A stretch of DNA of 64,000 bases from Cyclobacterium roseum (GCF_010119225.1 NZ_WNKF01000002.1:124001-188000); one strand, 5' to 3'. Positions 20,001 through 27,514 are shown, counted from the stretch's first letter. Numbers and translations: made by a program. Notes: a model not told the origin generated them from the sequence alone.

Positions 20001-20433
20001 CGTCCACTACCGTACCGGTAATCTCCACAAGTTCAATGGTAATTGAAATCTCTTTTTGCTGTCCAGATGAGCTGGTTCCACCTACATAGATGGCATTATT
20101 GACCTGCCTGAACTTTAGTTTGGAAGCTTGGGCCAGCTGCACCAGAATATCGTTAACGGATCGTTTTCCGGATTTCAAAACGACCGGATCCCGGCCGCTA
20201 AGCAAATCATCCGGAAAAATGAATACGTAGTCTGTTTTGGATTCCACATTTTTAAAAACTTCGTTTAAACTCCACTCCCTATTGGCCATGCGTAGGAAGG
20301 TTTCATCGATCGGTTTGATCTGGGCTTTGGAATCATTGGCCAGCAAGGTAGTCAGAAACATACATTGCAATATACAGCCGTATAACAGGTTCTTGGATAC
20401 CATCGTTATTAGGTATAGTATTTTTCTTTTCAT
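17044..20433 (-). CDS. SusC-family TonB-dependent transporter with STN signalling domain
   Basis: This 1129-residue outer-membrane transporter begins with a signal sequence and an STN domain (about residues 45-120), which contacts FecR-type anti-sigma factors across the periplasm. A CarboxypepD_reg-like domain follows (ITGTVVDEDGQPIPGATV), then VVVVGYGTQRKRDITG, the plug motif EPLYVIDGLP, IEILKDASATAIYGSRGANG and the barrel. The STN domain and the fecR gene directly upstream indicate cell-surface signalling: ligand binding releases the ECF sigma factor, which turns on this operon. The leader between fecR and susC holds a conserved hairpin module shared with the loci at 35.4 and 43.8 kb. Confidence 0.95.
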   Translation of the reverse strand: MKRKILYLITMVSKNLLYGCILQCMFLTTLLANDSKAQIKPIDETFLRMANREWSLNEVFKNVESKTDYVFIFPDDLLSGRDPVVLKSGKRSVNDILVQLAQASKLKFRQVNNAIYVGGTSSSGQQKEISITIELVEITGTVVDEDGQPIPGATVLVEGTNTGTVTDIDGKFTVDAEEGSVLLISFIGYESQRITIGNQSSYSITLAEDQSSLDEVVVVGYGTQRKRDITGSVSSLGEDEFNPGVVTSVDQLIVGRAAGVQITQASAEPGGGVSIRIRGANSINANNEPLYVIDGLPIDNGASTPSSGVINNPTPRNPLNSLNPSDIQSIEILKDASATAIYGSRGANGVILITTKKGQEGKMKINYNGYYGTQEVANQIDMLDAGQYMALLNDLRAENNQAPEFSQAEMSEIGQGTDWQNEIFRTAAVQNHQLSFSGGDESTRYFASLNYFDQDGVVLNSGIKRYTGRMNLEHISGENFTFGMNLNTSFIEDNFVPFGVAINENSGVINSAIYQDPTMKIFDSEGNYFQSPIVNLENPVAFANEVYDMAETNRTFGNVYGQYNFNDEFSVKLNLGSDRQTSRRDNYVSTATRRGGFNGGVANVRSNERSNYLLELTGNYNKEIDEHTISFLAGYTYQEFLGRFLSSSGQNYPSDAFLTNNLNAGAQGTYAIGTNKFRNQLLSYLGRANYSFKDKYLMTVSFRADGSSRFGENNKFGYFPSLALGWRIIDEPFMSNQDLFSELKFRSSYGLTGNQEIGNYNSLILLGTQGQAQFDGNPFVGISTTQAQNPNLKWEVTKQLNLGLDFSFLSGRIDGAVDYFYKQTDDLLMFLPIPRTTGFNSSLQNVGSMENQGFEFTLSTRNIVGDFSWNTSLNFSVIRNKVLDISGLPFILQGGAGFTQNISIIQEGLPLNSYYGFVVDGIFQQNDDIENSPQPLAQPGELKYRDVNGDGQITPADREVLGSPFPDFTYGVNNSFKYRNLDLSFFIQGVQGSQIFNFNRVESENPISFRRNRLAESYTDRWTPQNPTNENTNAQPVNVSYGGPVNSRAIENASFVRLRNIQLNYRIPNLSGKYFSNASVYISGQNLITITNYSGMDPEVSSFGTSNVRADYNAYPFTRMFTLGVNLEL

Positions 20434-20526
20434 AATTTTAAACGTTTTATTGAATTGATTTCTTTAAAGCGGGCAGGGTAAAATGTTTCATTTGGCGATG
20501 GGAATTTTATCCTGCTTTTTGTTTTT
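20433..20526 (+). ncRNA. Candidate cis-antisense RNA over the susC leader (locus 1)
   Basis: On the plus strand, opposite susC, a 12-bp stem (20473-20484 / 20504-20515, one G-U pair) with a 19-nt loop is followed by TTTTTGTTTTT, a good intrinsic terminator. No plus-strand gene exists for it to terminate. A TAATTTTA element, one base off the Bacteroidota -7 consensus TAnnTTTG, lies at 20433-20440, complementary to the susC start. No good -33 element was found. The inferred RNA of roughly 90 nt would pair with the susC leader. The 5' end is a guess. Confidence 0.4.
20444..20451 (-). promoter_or_regulatory. AATAAAAC box upstream of susC start
   Basis: The minus-strand box lies 10 nt before the susC ATG and matches the AATAAAC boxes of the other three susC genes, with one extra A. 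Confidence 0.4.
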
Positions 20527-20530
20527 ATCT

Positions 20531-20537
20531 CATAGGC
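20531..20537 (-). promoter_or_regulatory. GCCTATG element between fecR and susC (locus 1)
   Basis: In susC sense the sequence GCCTATG lies just after the fecR stop and just before the hairpin. (A/G)CCTATG recurs in the same place at 35520-35526 and 43854-43860. It may be part of the susC promoter read by the ECF sigma factor. No experimental support. Confidence 0.35.
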
Positions 20538-20539
20538 AA

Positions 20540-21529
20540 TCAGAATTTTATCACTACATTTTTTTCATTGATCTGGTACTCAAACCCCAGCGAAAAACTC
20601 AAGCCGGTCAAAATATCTTCCAGGCTTTCATTGTTAAATAAACCGGTGACTTTCCGATTGTCTACGGCTTTTGTTTCAAATCGCACACCGTACCAATCTT
20701 CAAGGGTTTGAAGGATTTCCCTGAAGGGTTTGCTCTGAAATCGAATCTTTCCTTCCTTCCATAATGTCATTTGGACCGGATCAAATTTTTCTTTGGTTAA
20801 ACCGGAAGCCATGTTAGGCTGTTCCAAGGCCATCTCTCCCGGAAGAAGTGAAATTACCTGTGCATTTTTGGTAACATTGACTCGTCCCTCAGTTAAAGAA
20901 ATTGTAACTCCTTCTGCTCGGGAATAAGCATTAAATGCGGTGCCCAGGGCAGTGGTTGCCACAGCACCCGTAGTTACGATAAATGGCTTTTCTTTATCCG
21001 GAGCTACTGAAAAAAAAGCTTCACCTTCTAGAATTATTTCCCGGTTGTTGATCCCGAAATCAGAATAAAAAGTGAGGGTGGAAAGGGAGTTGACGACCAC
21101 TTCTGACTTATCTGGAAGCAGCAGCCGTAATTTTTCACCTGCCGCAGTGCTTTTCTGAATTTTCATTGGGGCAACCTCCGCTAATATGGGTTCTCCCTTC
21201 TTTGAAAATCCCAATTCATACAGAAAATAGACGGAAAACAGCAACAATAAAAACGTCGCAGCTACCTTTCCGAGTTTCAGAAATTGATGAAAAATTGCCT
21301 TCCCTTTATGAACCTTCTGGTTTTTCGATGTGGACTTGTGAATATGATCCAGTATTTGCTGTTGCTTAGAGTGACTCACTTTCGCAGGCCTCCCGAAATT
21401 CCAGTCCTTTTCAAGGAGGTTCAAAAAATGATCTTCAGAACCGGTTTTTTTCAGCCAATCCATTACCTCCCTATTTTCTTTGGCTGTGGTAAGGTTATTT
21501 AAAAATTTTATTAGTTTTTCTTTTTTCAA
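20540..21529 (-). CDS. FecR-family anti-sigma factor
   Basis: A 329-residue protein with a cytoplasmic N-terminal helical part, one membrane span (TFLLLLFSVYFLYELGF, about residues 93-110), a periplasmic FecR domain (EKLRLLLPDKSEVVVNSLST, then EGEAFFSV and ALGTAFNAYS) and a C-terminal DUF4974-type domain that docks to the SusC STN domain. It would hold an ECF sigma factor until SusC senses ligand. The best start is TTG, since the next ATG would remove part of the N-terminal domain. The gene lies 106 bp ahead of susC. Its expected sigma partner at 23722-24306 is about 2.2 kb away, because a susD-sulfatase block lies between them. Confidence 0.92.
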   Translation of the reverse strand: MKKEKLIKFLNNLTTAKENREVMDWLKKTGSEDHFLNLLEKDWNFGRPAKVSHSKQQQILDHIHKSTSKNQKVHKGKAIFHQFLKLGKVAATFLLLLFSVYFLYELGFSKKGEPILAEVAPMKIQKSTAAGEKLRLLLPDKSEVVVNSLSTLTFYSDFGINNREIILEGEAFFSVAPDKEKPFIVTTGAVATTALGTAFNAYSRAEGVTISLTEGRVNVTKNAQVISLLPGEMALEQPNMASGLTKEKFDPVQMTLWKEGKIRFQSKPFREILQTLEDWYGVRFETKAVDNRKVTGLFNNESLEDILTGLSFSLGFEYQINEKNVVIKF

Positions 21530-21584
21530 GGTATAATTTCATTTTAAGCATTACACCTGAAACCAACCTTTTACTTAGAAAAAG

Positions 21585-21741
21585 TTGAAAAAATTTAAGA
21601 AAAACTTTATTGGGAATAAAATTCCAGACTTATTTCACCAAAAGTTGAAGCTGAAAGGAACCATTTCCTCCGACCAAAGACATCTAAAAAAATGGTTATT
21701 GATCTTATTTGGGTTATTAACTACTTCAATTTTATGGACGA
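21585..21741 (+). pseudogene. Possible truncated gene start at the repeat boundary
   Basis: A plus-strand frame starts at TTG and encodes a basic N-terminus, the stretch GTISSDQRHLKKW and a hydrophobic segment (LLILFGLLTTSIL). It then runs straight into the duplicated sulfatase block, where it reads antisense sequence and soon stops. The shape (basic, then SxDQR, then membrane span) is faintly like small conjugative-transfer proteins such as TraL, but I cannot establish this. It may be the 5' end of a gene cut off when the block arrived, or simply chance. Confidence 0.25.
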
Positions 21742-23318
21742 TCCACCTCACTGCCCCACCAATTATTACCAGGGTCAAAATCTCTGGATAAGAATTCCAT
21801 CCGTTGTTTTTCCAAGGCTGGCATTCGGACATTTCTGACCCTGTCCAGATACTCTTGTTCCTTCGCCGGATCATACTGGGGGTCTTTTTCAGGATACAAT
21901 GCGCCAACTTCCTCCAGGTAGTCAAAAAGCTGATTACTCAACTCAGCGACCAATTCCACATGATCAGCCGCCACATCATGGTTTTCTTCCAAATCCTGGT
22001 CCAGGTTGTACAATTCTTCCCGGCCATCTTCATAGTAATGGATCAGCTTCCATTCGCCCAGTCGGATAATGGACGAGGGCTCGCCCCCCTGATTCCCATA
22101 ATGGGGATAATGCCAGATTAGAGGCCTTTCCTCGATCGTTCCGCCGGTAAGCAGGGGAACCAGACTGACGCCGTCGGCATGTTCTTCGGGTTTTAATTCC
22201 TCACCAATCAGTTCCAGCAGGGTGGGGTAAAAATCCGTTCCTGTCACCGGAGCATCCGAGGTTTTTCCTGCATTGTCCAGAGAAGGGGTTTTGATAAAAT
22301 AAGGCTCCAAAATACCTCCTTCAAACTGATAGCCTTTGCCACCCCGTAACGGAAGATTGGAAGTGGCGAAGGCATCTCCTGCAGAAACTCCTCCATTGTC
22401 AGAAGTGAAAACTACAATCGTGTTTTCAGCCAAACCCAGTTCATCGAGCGTTTGTAACACATGGCCGACCGCATCGTCCATGGTTTCCACCAGTCCGCCG
22501 TAAACGGGGTTATCCTGCACCTGGCGGATAGGGAGAAAGTGTCCCATTTCGAATCCGGTTTCCGCAATACCGGCTTGTTCGGCCTTATCTCTGTATTTGG
22601 ACCATTTTTCTTTGGTGGTCTGGATGGGAGCGTGCACCGCATAAAAGGAAAGAAAGGCGAAAAAGGGTTTATCCTTTTCCTGCCTGATAAAATTGGCTGT
22701 TTCCCGTGCCAGGCGCATGGTCAGGCTTTCTCCGTCGGGGCCGCTTTCCAGGTAGGGATTTTCCCAGGGGGCATAAAAGCCTCCCATGGGGCTCCCCTTA
22801 TCCCAACCGCCTTTATTGATGTCAAAACCATGATCCTCAGGCAAAGACCCTTCTCCGCCCAGGTGCCATTTCCCGGCAAAAAACGTGGTATAGCCTGCCG
22901 CCTTCATGGCTTCCGGAAGGATCGTATATTCCAGGTCTAAATGATCCTTGTTTTCCGGGGGCAATAATTTATTAAACCTTCCGGCTTCCCGCCAGGCTTC
23001 CCCGGTTTTGGCACCTATCCAATCGGTGATTCCATGTCTTGCCGGAAATTTGCCGGACATCAGACTGGCCCGTGAGGGGCTGCAAACCTGGCAGGCCGCA
23101 TAGCCATTGGTAAACATCATTCCTTCATGAGCTATTCGGTCGATGTTTGGTGTCTCATAATAATCGCTGCCCATGCAACTTAAATCGTAATAGCCCAGGT
23201 CATCTGCCAGTATAAAGAGTACATTGGGTTTTTGCTTTTCGGCCTGCTCTACCTGCTCCTGCTGACAGGAGGCCATCAGCAGGACAGTGAACAGGATCCA
23301 ATTGGATTTTAATGTCAT
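21732..23318 (-). CDS. Type I sulfatase, copy B of a duplicated gene
   Basis: This 528-residue protein is identical to the sulfatase at 13932-15524 up to residue 526 and then ends in RP instead of NSER. All catalytic elements are kept (Cys18 lipobox, Asp39/Asp40, CSPSR with Cys79), so it should be active if expressed. Expression is uncertain: its susD partner upstream is broken, and the nearest upstream intact gene is the sigma factor, with which it might be co-transcribed. It sits between the sigma and fecR genes, an unusual place for a structural gene. Perfect DNA identity implies recent duplication or gene conversion. Confidence 0.93.
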   Translation of the reverse strand: MTLKSNWILFTVLLMASCQQEQVEQAEKQKPNVLFILADDLGYYDLSCMGSDYYETPNIDRIAHEGMMFTNGYAACQVCSPSRASLMSGKFPARHGITDWIGAKTGEAWREAGRFNKLLPPENKDHLDLEYTILPEAMKAAGYTTFFAGKWHLGGEGSLPEDHGFDINKGGWDKGSPMGGFYAPWENPYLESGPDGESLTMRLARETANFIRQEKDKPFFAFLSFYAVHAPIQTTKEKWSKYRDKAEQAGIAETGFEMGHFLPIRQVQDNPVYGGLVETMDDAVGHVLQTLDELGLAENTIVVFTSDNGGVSAGDAFATSNLPLRGGKGYQFEGGILEPYFIKTPSLDNAGKTSDAPVTGTDFYPTLLELIGEELKPEEHADGVSLVPLLTGGTIEERPLIWHYPHYGNQGGEPSSIIRLGEWKLIHYYEDGREELYNLDQDLEENHDVAADHVELVAELSNQLFDYLEEVGALYPEKDPQYDPAKEQEYLDRVRNVRMPALEKQRMEFLSRDFDPGNNWWGSEVDRP

Positions 23319-23529
23319 TGCTTTTTTTTATTAAAGATAGTAATTCGACTGGAATCTAAGGACCAGAAGTAGCCATAAATTCGTTACCTGATCAATAACC
23401 GGGATTTTGTTCCAGATTGGGGTTCCGATCGATCTCGTTTTGTGGAATGGGAAAAAGCACATGATAGTCAAAAGCACTTTTTCCCCTCTCATTGGCCAAT
23501 TCGATAAATTTCCCATGACGGATCAAATC
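21742..23529 (+). repeat. 1,788-bp direct repeat, copy B
   Basis: The second copy of the block described at 13948-15735, in the same orientation. Its right end stops inside susD at GATCAAATC. Beyond it lies diverged susD sequence that corresponds to a region about 1 kb further upstream in the intact gene. Its left end stops inside the last codons of the sulfatase gene. Confidence 0.93.
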
Positions 23530-23712
23530 TTTCGCAAGCCCCCTCCCCTTCGGATCAATAGATTGGAAGTCAATTCCGATAATAGCAAGTAATCCCTGCT
23601 GCTTCTCCGCCGGTCTGAGGCGTAAGCAGAGTTGAACATAGATAACGCACCTTCCACAGAAAGAAAAAAGTTGCTGGGTCCTAATACCGAAATAAACTCC
23701 TTCTTCCAGAAC
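23398..23712 (-). pseudogene. Chimeric susD pseudogene with large internal deletion
   Basis: The downstream part (to 23529) encodes the last 46 or so codons of susD, identical to the intact gene at 15598-17031. The upstream part (23530-23712) encodes residues from about 22 to 85 of the same protein but is clearly diverged, by roughly one base in seven. The middle, about 350 codons, is missing. The upstream part also lacks the signal peptide, has an extra base near 23690 that shifts the frame, and meets the downstream part out of frame, giving a stop at the junction. It cannot make a functional SusD. It shows that an older susD copy already stood here before the identical block was placed or converted onto it. 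Confidence 0.88.
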
Positions 23713-23721
23713 TACGCCTCC

Positions 23722-24306
23722 TTACAAGAAAAAAAGGAGCAGCGGTCCGTAAAGGGAGGTTTTATGAATCAATTCCCCCTTGAGGAACTTCGTGGCCAGG
23801 TAAATATGGTGTTCTACCGTCCTTTTTGACAAACATAGCCGGGTAGCTATTTCGTCGGGGCTCAAGCCATCGATCTTATTCAGAACAAAAACCTTTTGCT
23901 GGGCTTTGGGTAAATGTTTGATAAGTTCTGCGGCAGTGTCTTCTAGTTCCTTATAGGTTATTTTTTCAAAAATGTTTTCCGTGCTCACACAAAACTTTTC
24001 CGGAATATCCTCAATCGTACAGTTTTTCTTTTGGTCCCTTAATTTATTGAGCAACTGATTTTTTACCGATTGAAATAAATAGGATTTGAAATTTCTGTTT
24101 TCATCCAGCGTATTCCGTACTTCCCATATTTTGATAAAAATGACTTGTACGGTCTCCTCCGCCTCCAATTCATCACTCAGGTAATTATAGGCAAAACCGA
24201 GTAACTTGGGCAGGTACCGGTAATACAATTCATCAAAAGCCTTCATATCCCCTTGTCTAAGGGAACGTACCAACTCTTTCTCACTTTGGTTTATAAGCGG
24301 TCTCAC
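23722..24306 (-). CDS. ECF-type RNA polymerase sigma factor
   Basis: A 194-residue sigma-70 family protein of the extracytoplasmic-function group. Region 2 covers about residues 20-90 (AFDELYYRYLPKLLGFAYNY, then EETVQVIFIKIWEVR), and region 4 lies near the end, with LPKAQQKVFVLNKIDGLS and the helix-turn-helix SPDEIATRLCLSKRTVEHHI. The start is GTG. It should work with the FecR at 20540-21529 and the STN-type SusC to induce the operon. Sigma and fecR are normally adjacent; here a broken susD and a sulfatase separate them, which may weaken co-expression. Confidence 0.9.
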   Translation of the reverse strand: MRPLINQSEKELVRSLRQGDMKAFDELYYRYLPKLLGFAYNYLSDELEAEETVQVIFIKIWEVRNTLDENRNFKSYLFQSVKNQLLNKLRDQKKNCTIEDIPEKFCVSTENIFEKITYKELEDTAAELIKHLPKAQQKVFVLNKIDGLSPDEIATRLCLSKRTVEHHIYLATKFLKGELIHKTSLYGPLLLFFL

Positions 24307-24466
24307 TATCAGGGTTTACGTTAATCGATCGAAATGGTATCTGTTGCATTGACCCGAAATTTGCCGGACAAACTTCCATTAGCTTTTTTCACAGATCTCA
24401 CCTCAATGATTAAATTTATAAAAAATAACTGAATTAAATAATGCTTCCTGTAAAATCTACCCCGGT

Positions 24467-24562
24467 CTATACGCTTTGTAGTCCGAAGAATTCAGCCCTT
24501 TGTGCCGCGGCTTGCTGCCCGGTAAAAAAGAGTAAAAGAACAAAAAGGGTCTGAACATGCAT
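24467..24562 (-). pseudogene. Remnant of a secreted protein gene (signal peptide only)
   Basis: A 31-codon frame begins 24 nt after the glycosidase stop and encodes MHVQTLFVLLLFF, then TGQQAAAQRAEF, a convincing signal peptide with an AxA-Q cleavage site, and stops at TAG. Nothing recognisable follows. It is probably what is left of the next gene in the sulfatase-glycosidase operon. Confidence 0.4.
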
Positions 24563-24585
24563 GGTTTCGGTACGTTAGCGCGGGG

Positions 24586-27411
24586 TTATTTTAACACAAA
24601 ATAGCGGTATCCCCGTGCGGGAATGGTGACTTCCACTTTCAGGCTGTAATCGCGGGCTACGGATAGGGTCTTCGGTATTCCCCATTGGTCTTCCAGCTGC
24701 ACCTGCTCGTGTAGCCCGGTATAGTATACCGGAACCCTAAGGGTTCGAGTGATTTCCTGGTTCAGGGGATTGTACAGCATAAGCAAGCCTTTTTCTTCCC
24801 CGCTTGGGTTTACGTGCAACATACCATCCCAATCGCGGCCATCCGGCCGCCGCAGGTGGATGAGGTCTGCATCCAGGACCTCCCGGTGTTTTTTATAAAA
24901 GCCCACCCATTTTTCAACCAATGCTTTGGTTTCGGGCGCATCGTACAATTGCGGACCACGGTAGCAGGCCTGCACGCCGGCGCCAAAGAGGTTGGCCAGG
25001 CGCTGCTCGTAATGCGGCAGGTGCGCTTTTAGTGGTTCGATCGTAGCTTCTTCCCCTCCCCCATGGTATTGTACCAGCGGCACAAACATCCAACCCATGG
25101 AGGGTGTCTTGGTCCAGGTCCCGTCGTATATGTTTTGGCGCTCGATGATTTCCTGCTGGGCCCGGGGCAGCGACCAATTGGTTTCGCGGTAACCCATCCC
25201 GGTTTTGTTGCTGCCTGCTAGAAAATAATAATCCGGCACGTTCAGGTAAATCCCTTTGGAACGGGCCCACTGGTAAAATTCAGCAATCCGCCGATATTGA
25301 TTCCATTGGGAGTCGGCCAGTCCTTTGTGTCCGGGGTGGTCGCTTGCGGTGCACACATCTCCGGGATAGGAACCATCGTGCTCCAGAATATCCAGGCCCG
25401 TGGTGGTATACAGGTTGTACAAGGTTTCGAAATACTGCTGTCCCCATCCGCTTTCCAAACAGGGCGAGTTGCCAAACCGGGGAGTCATCCCCTCGGGCAT
25501 CACCACGTCGTTTCCACCTCCGACACGGCGGCTGGCCAGCAAGGAATAACCGCCCAGGGCGATTCCCTTTGAGTGCGCGTAGTCGGCCAATTCTTTCATG
25601 CGGTCCAGGTTTTCCGGGCTCGCATCTTCCGCATTGAACCCACTCCCAAAGGTCATGATCACCATTTCAAATCCCACCTCGGCACTCTGGTCAATCGCTT
25701 TTTTCACCGCTTCAGTCTCTGCGGAACGGACATGCATCAAGATCGGATTTTCTGTCACCCAGGGTGCCAGGGAACGCATCATCCGCCGGTGCTCCAGCCC
25801 CTTTCGCTCGCGATCCCAGCTATCGTGTAGCAGCTCCCATACCCGATACGAGGAAAAAGAAGCCTCCGGGTTTAGCGCCTGCTCCGGCCCGTACTTGGGT
25901 GATACTTCGAGCAAAACGGGCATGGTGCGCTCGTAATTGACCTGGGTTTTGTACAGGGGGTCCGGTTTCCAGGCAATGCTGGAGCGCAACACGTTTTCGG
26001 AGGTCATGCCGCCGAAGTTGTAATCGGTTTCGATCGTCACATTGGGAAGCTGCCACTGCTCCCGGCTGTCGACGGTGCTTTCGGGTTCCGTCACTGCCAG
26101 GATTTCACTGGTAAAGGAATTGACCATTACCGGCTGGTCAGAGTTATTTTCAACCGTCAGCCATTTGCTAAACACCGGCAGACCATCATACAATTCGTAA
26201 TGCACGTTCACGGTAATATCCAACAGGTAGCGGTAGGATGCCAGGTCGGCAGCTTTTGCATCGGGAGAAATTTCCCCCAGCATGGAAAATACTTCGATTT
26301 TGCTGCGCCCAAATTCCCCCTTTTCGGTGTGGTCCTTATCGGTGCCCGATGCATCCATTTTGCCAATGCGGACTGTTTGCGGAGCTTGCTGAATTGGTAC
26401 CGCACCCACTGGCTGCCAATCTTCTTTATCATAAGACCAAGTGGCCTGTAGCTGCCCCTGTCTTAATTCCATCCGCAGCCAGACCGGTTTCCCGCTTTCC
26501 AGGCCGGGCATGCGTTGTTCCTGCTGCCCGTCGTAAAACCCGATCTCCTGGTTACCGGGACGAAGGTTGAGTTTGATCACCTTGTCGGAAAACACCAGTC
26601 CGAGGCCCGGTCCCCAACTGCTGCTCCGGTCCGTACCCGGATCAATTTTCGCCAGAAACACCCTGGCCTCCGGAAGCACAGGCTGCTCGGCATACACCGC
26701 TGTATTAGCCAAGGCCATGATTTCCCCCGCCTTACCTTCGTTGATAAAGGAATTGCGTTCATGGGCCTCCGATTCAACCCGCTGCCAATTTTCGTGCAAG
26801 ATAGCAAAAGCATCCTCAAACAGGATTTTGCGGCTTTCGTCCGCGATTGATCGTTCCGAGAGCACTTGTATTGCCTCCTCGTCCAATTGGTAGCTAAAAA
26901 CGAGTTCCTTTCCCGGTGCGGGCCAGGGCATGTCTTTCGGCATCCATTCGGCTCGTTTTTTCCAGGCAAAACGCTCCTTGGTGTTTTCCACGGTATGAGT
27001 CACCAGTTTGAAGGCAACCGGATTGGCTTTCATGGAAGCGATCCATTCCGGTAGCAAATAATTGTGAATGGGTTGACCGGTAAGTCCGCCTACTTCGAAC
27101 CGAATTCCGTCCAACTGAATGGCTGCTTCTGGTCGCACGGAGCGCAAAAAGGACTCCCCGGTTTGCAGGTGTTCCAGTCCGATGGTCGCCCCGTTCGGCA
27201 CGGTTGCGAATGTACGGCTCACCAGGCCGTTGCGCAGCACCAGGTGTCCTTCTTCGTTGGCCTGCACCCTGGCAGGCTGATTGGACCGGTTGAGGAGCCA
27301 GTCATTGCCAGCAGGCAATTGATCATTTCTTACTTCTGCGACATCCCTTTGTGCCAGGGTATTCAAGTGGATGACAAGGAAAACGTAAATCAGAACGTAT
27401 ATTTTCTTCAT
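24586..27411 (-). CDS. Putative TIM-barrel glycoside hydrolase with inserted jelly-roll domain, family unassigned
   Basis: This 941-residue secreted protein has a signal peptide (NTLAQ). The N-terminal part is beta-rich. A concanavalin/LamG-like insert follows at about residues 195-385 (PVWLRMELRQGQLQATWSYD is typical). The C-terminal half looks like a (beta/alpha)8 barrel, with strand motifs FEMVIMTFGSGF, GIALGGYSLLAS, GLDILEHDGSYPGDV, GIYLNVPDYYFLAG and GVQACYRGPQLYD. The DILEHDG strand resembles the nucleophile strand of clan GH-D alpha-glycosidases (GH27/GH36), so a retaining alpha-galactosidase-like activity is possible, but I cannot assign a CAZy family. It ends an operon of susC, susD and two sulfatases, which indicates action on a desulfated oligosaccharide. 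It is the only candidate glycosidase of this operon. Confidence 0.6.
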   Translation of the reverse strand: MKKIYVLIYVFLVIHLNTLAQRDVAEVRNDQLPAGNDWLLNRSNQPARVQANEEGHLVLRNGLVSRTFATVPNGATIGLEHLQTGESFLRSVRPEAAIQLDGIRFEVGGLTGQPIHNYLLPEWIASMKANPVAFKLVTHTVENTKERFAWKKRAEWMPKDMPWPAPGKELVFSYQLDEEAIQVLSERSIADESRKILFEDAFAILHENWQRVESEAHERNSFINEGKAGEIMALANTAVYAEQPVLPEARVFLAKIDPGTDRSSSWGPGLGLVFSDKVIKLNLRPGNQEIGFYDGQQEQRMPGLESGKPVWLRMELRQGQLQATWSYDKEDWQPVGAVPIQQAPQTVRIGKMDASGTDKDHTEKGEFGRSKIEVFSMLGEISPDAKAADLASYRYLLDITVNVHYELYDGLPVFSKWLTVENNSDQPVMVNSFTSEILAVTEPESTVDSREQWQLPNVTIETDYNFGGMTSENVLRSSIAWKPDPLYKTQVNYERTMPVLLEVSPKYGPEQALNPEASFSSYRVWELLHDSWDRERKGLEHRRMMRSLAPWVTENPILMHVRSAETEAVKKAIDQSAEVGFEMVIMTFGSGFNAEDASPENLDRMKELADYAHSKGIALGGYSLLASRRVGGGNDVVMPEGMTPRFGNSPCLESGWGQQYFETLYNLYTTTGLDILEHDGSYPGDVCTASDHPGHKGLADSQWNQYRRIAEFYQWARSKGIYLNVPDYYFLAGSNKTGMGYRETNWSLPRAQQEIIERQNIYDGTWTKTPSMGWMFVPLVQYHGGGEEATIEPLKAHLPHYEQRLANLFGAGVQACYRGPQLYDAPETKALVEKWVGFYKKHREVLDADLIHLRRPDGRDWDGMLHVNPSGEEKGLLMLYNPLNQEITRTLRVPVYYTGLHEQVQLEDQWGIPKTLSVARDYSLKVEVTIPARGYRYFVLK

Positions 27412-27514
27412 GGGTAAGCGGTTAAATGCGTTTAGGAGTTCTTTCAGCTAAAAAAGATTCCCGGGCAAACCACCACGCGCTGACTACCTATCCTAATGTA
27501 CCCAAGTTCCACAC

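Noticed and set aside
13741-21741. Duplication caused by a transposon
   Set aside because: No transposase gene, terminal inverted repeats or target-site duplication were found at the block ends.
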